From Methanolobus sp. (GTDB lineage: Archaea; Halobacteriota; Methanosarcinia; Methanosarcinales; Methanosarcinaceae), in assembly GCA_030154025.1 (NCBI GenBank), contig JASKKT010000018.1:1-44858 (forward strand): a stretch of 44,858 nucleotides of DNA, in the 5' to 3' direction. The number at the start of each line of letters is the position of its first letter. Positions within the stretch are counted from its first letter, which is position 1. Made by a program: the position numbers and the translations under genes. This document shows positions 9,491 through 18,226 of the stretch, one piece after another. A model generated the notes under the pieces. That model had not been told where the DNA came from. It did not search any database and was given only the letters and a program-made list of their open reading frames with translations.

Positions 9491-9933
9491 TCAAAAACCT
9501 CTTGATCGGTCATCATTTATTCCGATTGACTATATACGGCAGAATTTTCTAATAATATACTAATAGTTATTATAAAAATACTTATCCATTATATCTCACC
9601 AATTAAATATTTATACATACATTTGAGAAATACGATGTGTGAATAATAAATATGGAAGAGCCGGAATGCTTTTGTTGAAACTAATCTAAGGGAAGAAATA
9701 GAATCCTGCTTACTAACTCTTGAAATTTCAGTTGGACTTTGCGATTATAACTAATAAATATAACAATTATTTTAGGTAGCAATAGATTTGTTAGTAGCAC
9801 ATTTCTAAAACAGATACATACATTAATATCTCTCAAATATTTCAATTAAGGGATAACAAGAACCATTTGGGGCCGGTTTGTTATATGCCAGCATTGGACC
9901 CAAGGACATATACCAAAAACCGGGCCCGGAAAA
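9491..9933. other. AT-rich intergenic region with a long hairpin
   Basis: I see no gene here. The right end, next to the peptidase-gene fragment, holds an imperfect inverted repeat. Its arms, at 9869-9889 and 9904-9927, share GGGCCGGTTT and TATATG cores. On the minus strand it directly follows the fragment's stop codon, so it may be the original transcription terminator of the peptidase gene. The left part must contain the chemoreceptor promoter; several A/T runs around 9550-9620 could be TATA boxes and none stands out. Confidence 0.45.
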
Positions 9934-10015
9934 AGCATTTCACATCACCATGAACCGCAACGTAATATAGAATATCAGGCCCCCGAACACGACTGCAGTG
10001 ATGAATCCGGCTGTG
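9934..10015 (-). repeat. 82-bp direct repeat, left copy: detached 3' end of the prepilin/archaellin peptidase gene
   Basis: This segment matches 12352-12433 in the same orientation with 6 differences in 82 positions. It encodes, on the minus strand, the last 25 residues of the peptidase (TAGFITAVVFGGLIFYITLR then FMVM and stop). The reading frame is preserved and is joined in frame to the truncated reverse transcriptase upstream. It therefore looks like a displaced or duplicated gene end. Confidence 0.85.
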
Positions 10016-10382
10016 CCCAATGGACGTACTTTTCCATTTGATTTAGGGATATAGACTCTTCTAACTGGTTTGGGTCGGTAGTCCTTCAGAAACAGATTTT
10101 CCTGAAGGAGTTGTACATGGGCTTCTGGTGTATCGATGATAACACCGTCTACTCTAGGAGTGTGTTTTCCTTTATTTTGCCGGGTCACTTGACGGATTGC
10201 CAGTAACTTTGCGCTAGCTGAGCGAACGAGGAGCTTTTGCAGGTTTTTGACCTTACATGTTCCCCGTTCTGAGCCGCTCGGAAAATCCTTTCCTGTATTC
10301 GCCGTACTTGCCCTTCAACAGCAGCCAAGTTGATGTCCTGCCATTTCAGGTTTTGTTCCTTGGTCTGTTCAATAACTAGCAT
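10016..10382 (-). pseudogene. Group II intron reverse transcriptase/maturase, 5' fragment with frameshift
   Basis: The minus strand from GTG/ATG near 10382 encodes the N-terminal region of a group II intron-encoded protein: KWQDINLAAVEGQVRRIQER and RAAQNGEHV, the usual start of these proteins. The frame then breaks near 10255. Restoring one base gives NLQKLLVRSASAKLLAIRQV and TRQNKGKHTP, which continues into VDG and RVYIPKSNGKVRPLG, the family's RT-0/RT-1 motifs. The protein stops matching at that point, after about 120 residues, where the peptidase-gene tail begins. The palm catalytic YADD region, maturase and endonuclease domains are absent, so it cannot be active. Intact proteins of this family are 400-600 aa. 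Confidence 0.85.
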
Positions 10383-10890
<508 letters not shown>

Positions 10891-11040
10891 CAGGTAGGGG
10901 CATCTAGATACTATAGAGTCCATTTCTGGTATTCCTCTCTGACCCTTTCAGGCCGCAAGCAACTGAAGTTGCAGGCATCCTTCCTCAATTTATCGTAAAT
11001 TACTCCTCCCTGCCAGCCTTCGCCTGTCGAAGAGCTCATC

Positions 11041-11220
11041 TTATAAAAACAAGATGCGCAGAATTATAAAGTATGCCACTACAAATTGCAACCACGAAAA
11101 CAAAGATATTTTCTTTCCTTTAATACGTTCATATCTCTTAACTAACAAAATCAATAATACTAATGCAATGATCTCAATGATAATTCCAGAAAAATCAAAT
11201 CCTATAAAAAAAGATACCAT
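11041..11220 (-). CDS. Small membrane protein, 59 aa, unknown function
   Basis: ATG at 11220 is preceded by AGAGGAAAC, a good Shine-Dalgarno with 4-nt spacing, and the frame closes with TAA at 11041-11043. The product has two hydrophobic helices (about residues 8-27, rich in Ile/Leu, and about 40-58) separated by a basic loop KRYERIKGKK, so a hairpin membrane protein with the loop in the cytoplasm is likely. It lies 48 nt downstream of the exported-protein gene on the same strand and probably shares its transcript. The group II intron remnant follows. I recognise no family. Confidence 0.6.
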   Translation of the reverse strand: MVSFFIGFDFSGIIIEIIALVLLILLVKRYERIKGKKISLFSWLQFVVAYFIILRILFL

Positions 11221-11268
11221 GTTTCCTCTTATAAAAAAGTAGGAAGGAAAATCTCCCTACAGAACCTT

Positions 11269-11925
11269 TCAGCTGATATATACCCAATCTGTAGAAGATA
11301 CTCCATTATAACCAGGTGGGGTAACTCCAGATGGAAATACACCAGAATACTGACCAATCACCCGGTAATACGCTGGAGCAGGATTGCTATAAGTATTTTT
11401 TGCCTCCAGCGAGTAAACGTTGCTTCCTTGTGCATACTTAATTCCAATTATTTCTGTATTTCCATTGTCCCTCCATAAATGCGTAAGGATCGTCATGCTT
11501 GGAATCCTGGTATAAGGAGTCGGCAAAACCATTCTTTGCCATGTCTTATACGTGATTTTCGAACTAGCATAGCTCAGTTCAGAGTCTGCAACTCCCAGAT
11601 AAGGCACAGATTTAGTATCTTCCCCTGTCGCTGTAAATATTTGTTTTGATTCAGATACTTCAGCAGAAGGGTCCATCCATATGACTTTCATATCGTAAAA
11701 GGTCTTTGTTGGAGTATCAGGTGATTTTTCATATGCATCCGGGAACACTTGCTCGATATACTCTCCATAGGTGATATCTGTCCCCCACAATTTGTTTGCA
11801 AGCTCGATCTTTTCTTCATCCGTTAAAGAAAAGGAATTTTCTTTGGCGAAGCCAACCCCTGCAAATAGTACCATCAGCACAAGAGCGAATGACACTATCA
11901 TTGATTGCGTTACGATTTTCTTCAT
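11269..11925 (-). CDS. Exported protein of unknown function
   Basis: The protein has 218 aa when started at ATG 11925, which follows GAGGAGTAAT. A longer frame from 11973 would place 16 residues before the signal peptide and is unlikely. Residues 1-27 form a classic Sec signal: KK, then a hydrophobic stretch ending in GVGFAKEN, with cleavage probable after the Ala of GFA. The mature part is polar, rich in Ser, Thr and Tyr, with no Cys pairs, repeats or recognised domain. It probably forms a unit with the 59-aa membrane protein. Its region is more AT-rich than the flanking housekeeping genes, consistent with acquisition. Confidence 0.7.
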   Translation of the reverse strand: MKKIVTQSMIVSFALVLMVLFAGVGFAKENSFSLTDEEKIELANKLWGTDITYGEYIEQVFPDAYEKSPDTPTKTFYDMKVIWMDPSAEVSESKQIFTATGEDTKSVPYLGVADSELSYASSKITYKTWQRMVLPTPYTRIPSMTILTHLWRDNGNTEIIGIKYAQGSNVYSLEAKNTYSNPAPAYYRVIGQYSGVFPSGVTPPGYNGVSSTDWVYIS

Positions 11926-12351
11926 ATTACTCCTCGAATCTCCCGAGGCAAGAAACGCAAAGCTTAAACTCAATAAAAGCTAACGTTACTATGCCTCAGG
12001 GCAATTCCGGAATCCAAGCGGACTTTGCAATTGTTGTTTGGATTCCGGTCCACAATATTACATTGTGGTACTGTAAATGTTGAATAATCTTATTAAAATC
12101 TTATGGCCATTTCATCGAACTGTTAATTTCTGCAGCTTAGAGGAAAACAGATAAGTACGGCATTGCATGTGTTTGAATATGTGATTTCTACATACGATAA
12201 ATTCTACACTGCTTATTGAAAAATCTGTTTTGCTTCTCCGAATATTCCACGGATTTTAGAAAAAATATTTTGCCGCAATTTAAAATATGAACTTAATTTC
12301 TGCTAAAGAAACAATCGAAAAAAAATACTTGAATCTTTTGAGACTAACAAG
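11926..12351. other. Intergenic region with two adjacent hairpins upstream of the exported-protein gene
   Basis: I see no gene here. Two perfect inverted repeats are adjacent. One has 11-bp arms CCGGAATCCAA (12007-12017) and TTGGATTCCGG (12038-12048). The other has 7-bp arms CCACAAT (12050-12056) and ATTGTGG (12062-12068). Both lie 80-145 nt upstream of the exported-protein start, in or near its leader. The rest, to 12351, is AT-rich. Confidence 0.5.
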
Positions 12352-12433
12352 AGCATTTCACATCATGATGAACCGCAACGTAATATAGAATATCAGGTCA
12401 CCGAACACGACTGCAGCGATAAATCCGGCTGTG
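12352..12433 (-). repeat. 82-bp direct repeat, right copy, within the intact peptidase gene
   Basis: This is the 3' end of the intact peptidase gene plus 6 nt beyond its stop. It matches 9934-10015 at 76 of 82 positions; outside these limits the two loci are unrelated. The two copies bound 2,336 bp of unrelated sequence. Confidence 0.85.
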
Positions 12434-13119
12434 ATGGGTATCATAAAGGGAAGGCCCGGCGTTACCCAAACATTGTCCTCCATCCTGCCTGCCCTGACGT
12501 GTCCCCTGAGCTGGGCAATAACATCTGACGTCAGCTCGGTGCCTGACCTTGCGAAGCTGAACTCAATGCCATTATCTGTGTCTTCGTAGGATTCGATCAT
12601 GCGTATGTGACTTTTGCCAAGCCCGGATACAGATGTCCTGTAGCCGATGAGCATGTATAACGGTTTTCTCAGTGATTCCTTCAGAGGATTGTGAAGCAGG
12701 TTGTAAATGAAAAGTCCTATGGGAACCACTACTGTAAGTATGATGGAGTTACCGAATACGCTAAATGCGAAAACATCGAAGAGGGGGGTCCCCTGGAGAG
12801 GCAGGCTGGCACCGGCTATCGTGATAGCAGGGAAGGTCGGCACAATGAGCGAGATCACCATGAGCGCCTTGGCGTCGGCACCACCGAAGGCCCCGAACTG
12901 GAACAGGATATATACAAAAGCGTAAATGAGAGCGAATGTCAGCAGGTTCCTGATAAGGTAGGGCATGCCGAGGGTCATGAAATCGTAGAGGATAAAGACA
13001 TAGCAAACACCAAACATCGCCACCCACACCTCGTTCACGACCCTGCGGCTCTTTATGTCGGAGTAGCAGGCGTAGAGTAAAAAAGGCATGCAAGCAAGCA
13101 CTTTAAGCAGTTCCATCAT
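12358..13119 (-). CDS. A24-family prepilin/archaellin (class III signal) peptidase
   Basis: This membrane aspartyl protease cleaves class III signal peptides of archaellins and type IV pilins. The protein has 253 aa. The two catalytic Asp motifs are present: YSDIKSRRVVN (about residues 19-29) and the GxGD-type GGADAKAL (about 79-86). About six hydrophobic segments are visible, including a C-terminal one ending LIFYITLRFIMM. A soluble loop of about 85 residues (about 145-230) precedes the last helix, as in archaeal FlaK/EppA-like enzymes. Two ATGs are adjacent (13119 and 13116). CGGAGATATC upstream fits as Shine-Dalgarno. It starts 28 nt after the Hps-RraA stop and is probably cotranscribed. 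I cannot tell archaellin from pilin specificity. Its 3' end is duplicated at 9934-10015. Confidence 0.88.
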   Translation of the reverse strand: MMELLKVLACMPFLLYACYSDIKSRRVVNEVWVAMFGVCYVFILYDFMTLGMPYLIRNLLTFALIYAFVYILFQFGAFGGADAKALMVISLIVPTFPAITIAGASLPLQGTPLFDVFAFSVFGNSIILTVVVPIGLFIYNLLHNPLKESLRKPLYMLIGYRTSVSGLGKSHIRMIESYEDTDNGIEFSFARSGTELTSDVIAQLRGHVRAGRMEDNVWVTPGLPFMIPITAGFIAAVVFGDLIFYITLRFIMM

Positions 13120-13147
13120 TTTTGATATCTCCGTTTTACAAGGTCTT

Positions 13148-14446
13148 TCAATGTTTTTCCCATTTCTTCAACTGCATGACCTCGGACAAGGTGGCACCCC
13201 TTCTTATCTCCTCGGACAGGCGTTGCTCTGTTTTCTCGACTTCCCTGGCCCGCCTTGCTATCTCATAGGCGCGCTCTCTGGGAACAACCACAACACCGTT
13301 GTCATCTCCCACAATATAGTCGCCTGGCCTTACTGCCTGGTTACCGCATACGATCTCAGAGTTTATCTCGCCAAAACCCTTGGGTTCCCCGGCGTTGGGG
13401 ACATGGCATGTTGCAAACACGGGAAGGTCCATTTTCCTGATATCGTCAATGTCCCGCACGGCCCCGTCAACCACCACGCCCGCGATTCCCTTGCCCAGGC
13501 AGCTCTGGGTGGCAAGGCCGCCCCAGGGAGCAATATGCCTGCTGCCATTGTATATGACTATGACATCACCCCTGCCAGCCACATCAATAGCCTCAACAGG
13601 CTTTGCCCAGTCACCCCTGAAGGTCTGGACTGTGACTGCAGTACCCACCATTTTCTTTCCTGTCAGCACGGGAAAGATATCCTGCATAGCTCCCTTGCGG
13701 TGCATGGCATCTGAAATGTTGGGAGTGGACACGGACATGAATATGTCACGTATCTCTTCCTCACGGCTTTTTCCGGAGCCAGAGATATCACCAAGTGTAT
13801 CAATACCGTTCCTTACGGCCCTGGCAGAGGAGGTCACATCAGACGAACGGACGATATTGCCCCCCACGATCACTATACTGGCGCCTGCACTTACGGCCTG
13901 CGCGCATGAAAGGGCATCAAGGCCTCCTGCAACTGCAACAGGAATGCTGACCTCCTTCACGACGTCCCTCATGATGGTAAGCGAGTCACGGCCAGTCATC
14001 TGCTGGTCGATACCGGCATGGACGTTTATGTAGTCAACACCCATCCGCTCAAGCTCCTTTGAGCGGGATACGGGCTCCGGTGACGAGATCAGGTCGGCCA
14101 TGATCCTGACACCATATTTCTTTGCAGCCCTGACGGCTTCAAGCACAGTGGAGTCATCGGCACTTCCGAGAATAACCACAATATCCGCACCGGCCTTTGC
14201 GGCCATCTCCACTTCCATGGCTCCGGTGTCGGCTATTTTCATATCGGCCACTACTGTTCTTTTGGGAAATGCTGCCTTGAGATTTCTTATGGCATCCATT
14301 CCTTCGCTTTTGATAAGAGGAGTGCCCGCCTCTATCCAGTCCGCGCCGCCTTCCAGGGCCTCAGTGGCAATCTGGATGGCGCGGTCCGTTTCCAGGAGAT
14401 CGAGAGCAACCTGGATTATGGGTCTGATAAGATCACCTTCATTTAT
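13148..14446 (-). CDS. Bifunctional 3-hexulose-6-phosphate synthase / RraA-like protein; start codon unclear
   Basis: The N-terminal half is a TIM-barrel hexulose-phosphate synthase that couples formaldehyde with ribulose 5-phosphate, or runs in reverse to make ribulose 5-phosphate. Motifs are [28 protein letters not shown] and [12 protein letters not shown]. After about residue 230 comes an RraA/demethylmenaquinone-methyltransferase-like domain ([34 protein letters not shown]). This fusion is known in methanogens. The first in-frame ATG is 14299, but conserved coding continues upstream through the catalytic QVALD, up to a stop at 14474-14476, with no ATG, GTG or TTG. Either a non-AUG codon is used (ATA 14446, ATC 14428 or ATA 14419) or one base is missing just after the out-of-frame ATG at 14442. 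A TATA-like AAATTTATA lies near 14475-14485, so initiation should occur downstream of about 14455. Confidence 0.85.
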   Translation of the reverse strand: MNEGDLIRPIIQVALDLLETDRAIQIATEALEGGADWIEAGTPLIKSEGMDAIRNLKAAFPKRTVVADMKIADTGAMEVEMAAKAGADIVVILGSADDSTVLEAVRAAKKYGVRIMADLISSPEPVSRSKELERMGVDYINVHAGIDQQMTGRDSLTIMRDVVKEVSIPVAVAGGLDALSCAQAVSAGASIVIVGGNIVRSSDVTSSARAVRNGIDTLGDISGSGKSREEEIRDIFMSVSTPNISDAMHRKGAMQDIFPVLTGKKMVGTAVTVQTFRGDWAKPVEAIDVAGRGDVIVIYNGSRHIAPWGGLATQSCLGKGIAGVVVDGAVRDIDDIRKMDLPVFATCHVPNAGEPKGFGEINSEIVCGNQAVRPGDYIVGDDNGVVVVPRERAYEIARRAREVEKTEQRLSEEIRRGATLSEVMQLKKWEKH

Positions 14447-14587
14447 TTTCTGTACTAGTAAATACTTTAGAACCTATAAATTTAATCTTAGTCGACAATT
14501 CATCAGGTAAAAGAAAAACCTTCCCGGAGGTCCGCAGGAGTGTTCCTATCAGTAAACATTTATCTCATGTAATTCCTTTATTACCCG

Positions 14588-15517
14588 ATGAAATTTAAGG
14601 GTCACCACATCATCTCAATGACATCGTTCTCCAGGGATATGATCGATAGCATCCTGGAGACCGCAGAAAGAATGGAGCCGATAGCTCTTGGCAAACAGAG
14701 GTCCGACCTGCTCACAGGCAAGATCCTGGCAGTACTTTTCTTTGAACCAAGCACAAGGACACGCATGTCCTTTGAAACGGCAATGTACCGCCTGGGAGGG
14801 AATGTGCTCAACCTGGGATCTGTGGATGCCAGCTCTATCGCAAAGGGAGAGACACTTGCAGATACAATAAGGGTCGTTGACGGTTACGCCGATGCTATTG
14901 TGCTCAGGCATCCGAAGGAAGGAGCCGCACAGCTCGCAGCAGAGTTCTCCACCATCCCCATACTGAATGCAGGTGACGGGGCAGGCCACCATCCGACCCA
15001 GACCCTGCTGGACCTGTATACCATCAAGAGGGAAAGCCACCTCGAGGGACTCAAGATCGCACTTGCAGGAGACCTGAAATACGGCAGGACCGTACACTCA
15101 CTGTGCTATGCGCTGTCCCTTTACGGTGCAGAGATCACCCTGATATCACCAATGGAACTCAGGATGCCCGAGGAGATAATAAGCGACCTTGAGAAAAGGG
15201 GCGCAAAGGTCACAGAGAGTGATACTATAGAGGATGCCATCAATGAGGTCGATGTGATATATATGACCCGCATCCAGAAAGAAAGGTTCCCCGATCCCGC
15301 CGAGTACGAGAAGGTAGCCAACAGGTTGAAGATCACGCCGGAACTGCTGACAGATGCCAGGCCGGAACTCAGGATAATGCATCCGCTGCCCAGGGTCAAT
15401 GAGATAGATAACGGAGTGGATGAGACAGCGCATGCATGCTACTTCAAGCAGGCGTTCTACGGGGTGCCGGTCAGGATGGCACTGCTTGCACTTGTGCTGG
15501 GGGCGATCGAGATATGA
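14588..15517 (+). CDS. pyrB: Aspartate carbamoyltransferase catalytic chain
   Basis: It condenses carbamoyl phosphate with aspartate, the committed step of pyrimidine synthesis. The 309-aa length is standard. The carbamoyl-phosphate site FEPSTRTRMSFE is near residues 52-63, HHPTQTLLDLYT near 136-147, and HPLPRVNEID in the C-terminal aspartate domain. The ATG at 14588 gives the usual N terminus. It overlaps pyrI in an ATGA junction, so catalytic and regulatory chains are translationally coupled and should assemble into the c6r6 holoenzyme. Confidence 0.97.
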   Translation: MKFKGHHIISMTSFSRDMIDSILETAERMEPIALGKQRSDLLTGKILAVLFFEPSTRTRMSFETAMYRLGGNVLNLGSVDASSIAKGETLADTIRVVDGYADAIVLRHPKEGAAQLAAEFSTIPILNAGDGAGHHPTQTLLDLYTIKRESHLEGLKIALAGDLKYGRTVHSLCYALSLYGAEITLISPMELRMPEEIISDLEKRGAKVTESDTIEDAINEVDVIYMTRIQKERFPDPAEYEKVANRLKITPELLTDARPELRIMHPLPRVNEIDNGVDETAHACYFKQAFYGVPVRMALLALVLGAIEI

Positions 15518-15978
15518 ACGAAGAGCAGGAACTCAGGGTCAAGAGGATAGAGAACGGCACCGTGATAGATCATATCAATGCAGGCCAGGCCCTGAATGTG
15601 TTAAAGATCCTTGGCATCCCGGACTCCTCACAGGGTGTTGTGAGTGTGCTCCTGAACTCTCCGGGGAAGTTTGGCATCAAGGACGTTGTCAAGATAGAGA
15701 ACAGGGAACTGAACGTCCGTGAAGTGGACAAGATAGCCCTGATAGCACCCAATGCCACTATCAACATCATCCGCAACTTCAATGTTTCCCAGAAAAAGAA
15801 AGTGCATATCCCCACCTTTGTGGAAGGTGTCGTCAGATGCGTGAACCCCAACTGCATATCAAACAGCAATGAGCCGGTCACTTCCAAGTTCGATGTTTCT
15901 GTTGAGGGGAACCTGATACTGAGATGCACATACTGCGGAAGATCGATCTCCGAGGATATTGCAAAGAACTTGTTGTAA
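15514..15978 (+). CDS. pyrI: Aspartate carbamoyltransferase regulatory chain
   Basis: This is the allosteric subunit that binds CTP/ATP and links catalytic trimers. The protein has 154 aa. The nucleotide-binding N-terminal domain is recognised by VKRIENGTVIDHI and GQALNVLKILGI. The C-terminal zinc domain has CVNPNC (CX4C) and CTYC (CX2C). I start it at ATG 15514, within the pyrB stop (ATGA). Longer upstream extensions in this frame would run into pyrB and lack the family N terminus. Confidence 0.96.
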   Translation: MNEEQELRVKRIENGTVIDHINAGQALNVLKILGIPDSSQGVVSVLLNSPGKFGIKDVVKIENRELNVREVDKIALIAPNATINIIRNFNVSQKKKVHIPTFVEGVVRCVNPNCISNSNEPVTSKFDVSVEGNLILRCTYCGRSISEDIAKNLL

Positions 15979-16228
15979 TTGATAAAATAAATAAAATGGA
16001 GTTTGGAGGTATCAATATAGGCAGAGTCTGGTGGAGTCAGCTTCTACATTGGACAATATATAATGCAAAATATATAATTTTAACCTATACAAAATGCTAT
16101 GGCCTGTAAGCAGTTACAGGAATATATATAATAAGTTTGCTAATAAAAGTTTGGCATAGAAGTGCGCTGTTTTCAAACACGCTCATCAAACAGCAAATAA
16201 AAGGAAAGAAAAGGAAGAAAAGTGGCTT
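15979..16228. other. AT-rich gap between convergent pyrI and dapB
   Basis: No gene or strong hairpin is apparent. Several A/T runs at 16060-16135 resemble TATA boxes but no gene follows in a suitable position. Confidence 0.4.
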
Positions 16229-17020
16229 TTACAATCCGAGGATGTCTTCCATGGTATAGACACCGGGTTTTGCATTGCCTATCCAGAGAGCCGCTTTCAC
16301 CGCTCCGCCTGCAAAGGCCTGGCGGGAATGTGCCTGGTGCTTTATCTCGATCCTCTCGCCATCGCCTGCGAAAAGCACTGTGTGGTCTCCCACGATATCC
16401 CCGCCGCGCACGGCATGGATACCTATTTCCCTGCCTCTTGGGGCCATTCCCTCGCGGCCGTAGACATATTCCCTGCCGCCAAGGGCCTCGCTGATAACGT
16501 CAGCAGCCTTGAGCGCAGTGCCGCTTGGAGCGTCTTTTTTCTGGTTGTGATGGGCTTCGATGATCTCCACATCCGTCTCCCCCAGATACTTGGCTGCCTC
16601 CTTCAATATCCGGAAGAAGACACTGACACCTACGGAGTAGTTGGGAGATATGATGCCTGCAACATTGTTCTTCAGGATGGCATCGTTTATGGTTCCCTTC
16701 TGCTCATCGCTCAGACCGGTGGTACCGATGACGAGGCTGACACCGCATGCTGCAGCCCTTGGGGCGTTGACAATGGTCGCCCCGGCGATTGTGAAATCGA
16801 TCAATACGTCCGTGCCTGAAGACTTCAGTACGGACTCCAGGTCCTTTATATCGGAGATCGGGACGTCCAGCGTGCCTAACTGGGCAACCTCTCCCACATC
16901 CATTCCTATGTTGACCAGGTCAAAAGCTGCTGAAAGCTTAAGGTCCTCAAATCTGAGAATATTGGAAAGAATGAGCTTGCCCATCTTTCCTGAAGCGCCT
17001 GTGACTGCTACGTTGATCAT
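16229..17020 (-). CDS. dapB: 4-hydroxy-tetrahydrodipicolinate reductase
   Basis: It reduces the DapA product with NAD(P)H in lysine/diaminopimelate synthesis. With ATG 17020 the protein has 263 aa. The dinucleotide loop VTGASGKMG is near residues 5-13. The catalytic EAHHNQKKDAPSGTA block (His and Lys) is near 151-165. The C-terminal signature AHSRQAFAGGA is present. ATG 17020 overlaps the dapA stop (ATGA) and is preferred over a GTG at 17029. It is the third gene of rps17e-dapA-dapB. Confidence 0.95.
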   Translation of the reverse strand: MINVAVTGASGKMGKLILSNILRFEDLKLSAAFDLVNIGMDVGEVAQLGTLDVPISDIKDLESVLKSSGTDVLIDFTIAGATIVNAPRAAACGVSLVIGTTGLSDEQKGTINDAILKNNVAGIISPNYSVGVSVFFRILKEAAKYLGETDVEIIEAHHNQKKDAPSGTALKAADVISEALGGREYVYGREGMAPRGREIGIHAVRGGDIVGDHTVLFAGDGERIEIKHQAHSRQAFAGGAVKAALWIGNAKPGVYTMEDILGL

Positions 17021-17892
17021 TCTATGCACCCGAGTTTACGAAGTGTGTTTTTCAGTATCCTGTCGTTCTCTTCGCTTAGCGGTGCCAGCGGGAGCCTGAG
17101 ATCGCCGCTTGAGAGTCCCATGAGTTCCATAGCACGCTTGACAGGTATGGGGTTTGTCTCAGAGAACAGAGCGCGCGTGATGGGAGCCATCTTGAAATGC
17201 ATTTCCCTCGCAGTCCTCAGGTCGCCCTTACGGACTGCGTCCACGAGCCTTACCATCATACCGGGCACCACGTTCGCGACCACTGAGATGACACCCACAC
17301 CGCCCACAGATAGTATTGGCAGTGTCAGGCCATCCTCACCGGAAAGGACATCAAAATCCTCATCTGCGGTAAGTTCAAGGATACGGGAGACTTTCTCAAC
17401 GCTTCCGCTTGCCTCCTTGACAGCCACGATGTTGCCCACCTTTGCAAGCTCGGCTATGAGCTCTGCGGAAATATCCTGCCCGGTGCGGGAAGGTACGTTA
17501 TACAAAATGACAGGGATGTCAGCAGAGCCCGCTATAGACTTAAAATGAGCAAGAAGCCCTGCCCTGTTGGACTTGTTGTAATAGGGAGAGATCACAAGAG
17601 CTGCATCAGCTCCTGCATCAGCCGCATGTTTTGTAAGTTCTATCGCTTCCACCGTGTTATTGGAACCCGTTCCGGCTACGACAGGAACATTGGCGCAGTC
17701 AATGGAAAGGTCAATGAGCTGCTTATGCTCCGCCATTGAGAGGGTTGCCGATTCACCGGTCGTGCCACAGGCCACGATGCCTGAAACACCGCCTTCTTCC
17801 ACAAAGGAGACGATCTTCCTGAAACTTTCGCAGTCGATCTTATTGTCCTTTGTGAAGGGGGTTACAAGCGCAGGTAGAACTCCTTCGAACAT
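17017..17892 (-). CDS. dapA: 4-hydroxy-tetrahydrodipicolinate synthase
   Basis: It condenses pyruvate with aspartate semialdehyde to start the lysine branch. With ATG 17892 the protein has 291 aa and begins FEGVLPALVTPF, the normal family N terminus; a start at 17907 would add five residues. GTTGES near residues 44-49, the catalytic Tyr in YNVPSRTG and the Schiff-base Lys in AVKEASG are visible. It follows the S17e stop by 19 nt and overlaps dapB by 4 nt, so the three form an operon. Confidence 0.96.
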   Translation of the reverse strand: MFEGVLPALVTPFTKDNKIDCESFRKIVSFVEEGGVSGIVACGTTGESATLSMAEHKQLIDLSIDCANVPVVAGTGSNNTVEAIELTKHAADAGADAALVISPYYNKSNRAGLLAHFKSIAGSADIPVILYNVPSRTGQDISAELIAELAKVGNIVAVKEASGSVEKVSRILELTADEDFDVLSGEDGLTLPILSVGGVGVISVVANVVPGMMVRLVDAVRKGDLRTAREMHFKMAPITRALFSETNPIPVKRAMELMGLSSGDLRLPLAPLSEENDRILKNTLRKLGCIE

Positions 17893-17911
17893 GGGGCATC
17901 CCTTCAAAGGC

Positions 17912-18106
17912 TTACTCTTTGGGCTTGTGTGTGATCTTTCTTGTTACGTAACCTGCAACACGGTTCCTGATGACCTTGCTCTCGATGGTGGTGTACTTTG
18001 TTACAAGGAGCTTGTTTGCGTCAAAGTCCCCTGTAAAGGAGTCGCCATACTTGTCAATTAAGCGGAGTGAGATAGTCTTGATGTTGTTCTGTCTTATATT
18101 TCCCAT
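17912..18106 (-). CDS. rps17e: Small-subunit ribosomal protein S17e
   Basis: This 64-aa archaeal/eukaryal-type ribosomal protein matches the family along its length: [19 protein letters not shown] at the start, then the [11 protein letters not shown] block, and [14 protein letters not shown] near the end. It leads the dapA-dapB unit. A TATA-like TTTATTATAA lies at 18166-18175 on the minus strand, about 60 nt upstream, giving a leader of about 35-40 nt. Its placement links translation capacity and lysine synthesis in one transcript. Confidence 0.96.
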   Translation of the reverse strand: MGNIRQNNIKTISLRLIDKYGDSFTGDFDANKLLVTKYTTIESKVIRNRVAGYVTRKITHKPKE

Positions 18107-18165
18107 GATGATTCTCCATTGGTAGTGATGAAACTGTAAACTTTATGACAATAAGTTGTAACGGC

Positions 18166-18175
18166 TTATAATAAA
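18166..18175 (-). promoter_or_regulatory. TATA box of the rps17e-dapAB operon
   Basis: On the minus strand TTTATTATAA is at the right distance from the rps17e start for a leader of about 35-40 nt. Confidence 0.55.
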
Positions 18176-18226
18176 TACACTTGCATTTATACCTTTTGGA
18201 TTGCCGGAATTGACCTTAAGCCTTAA

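Noticed and set aside
11054-11242. 62-codon plus-strand frame
   Set aside because: It is antisense to the 59-aa membrane protein, which has a better Shine-Dalgarno and a clear two-helix pattern.
18090-18140. C/D-box sRNA suggested by GTGATGA motifs upstream of rps17e
   Set aside because: No properly spaced D and D' boxes or terminal stem could be found; the region reads better as the operon leader.
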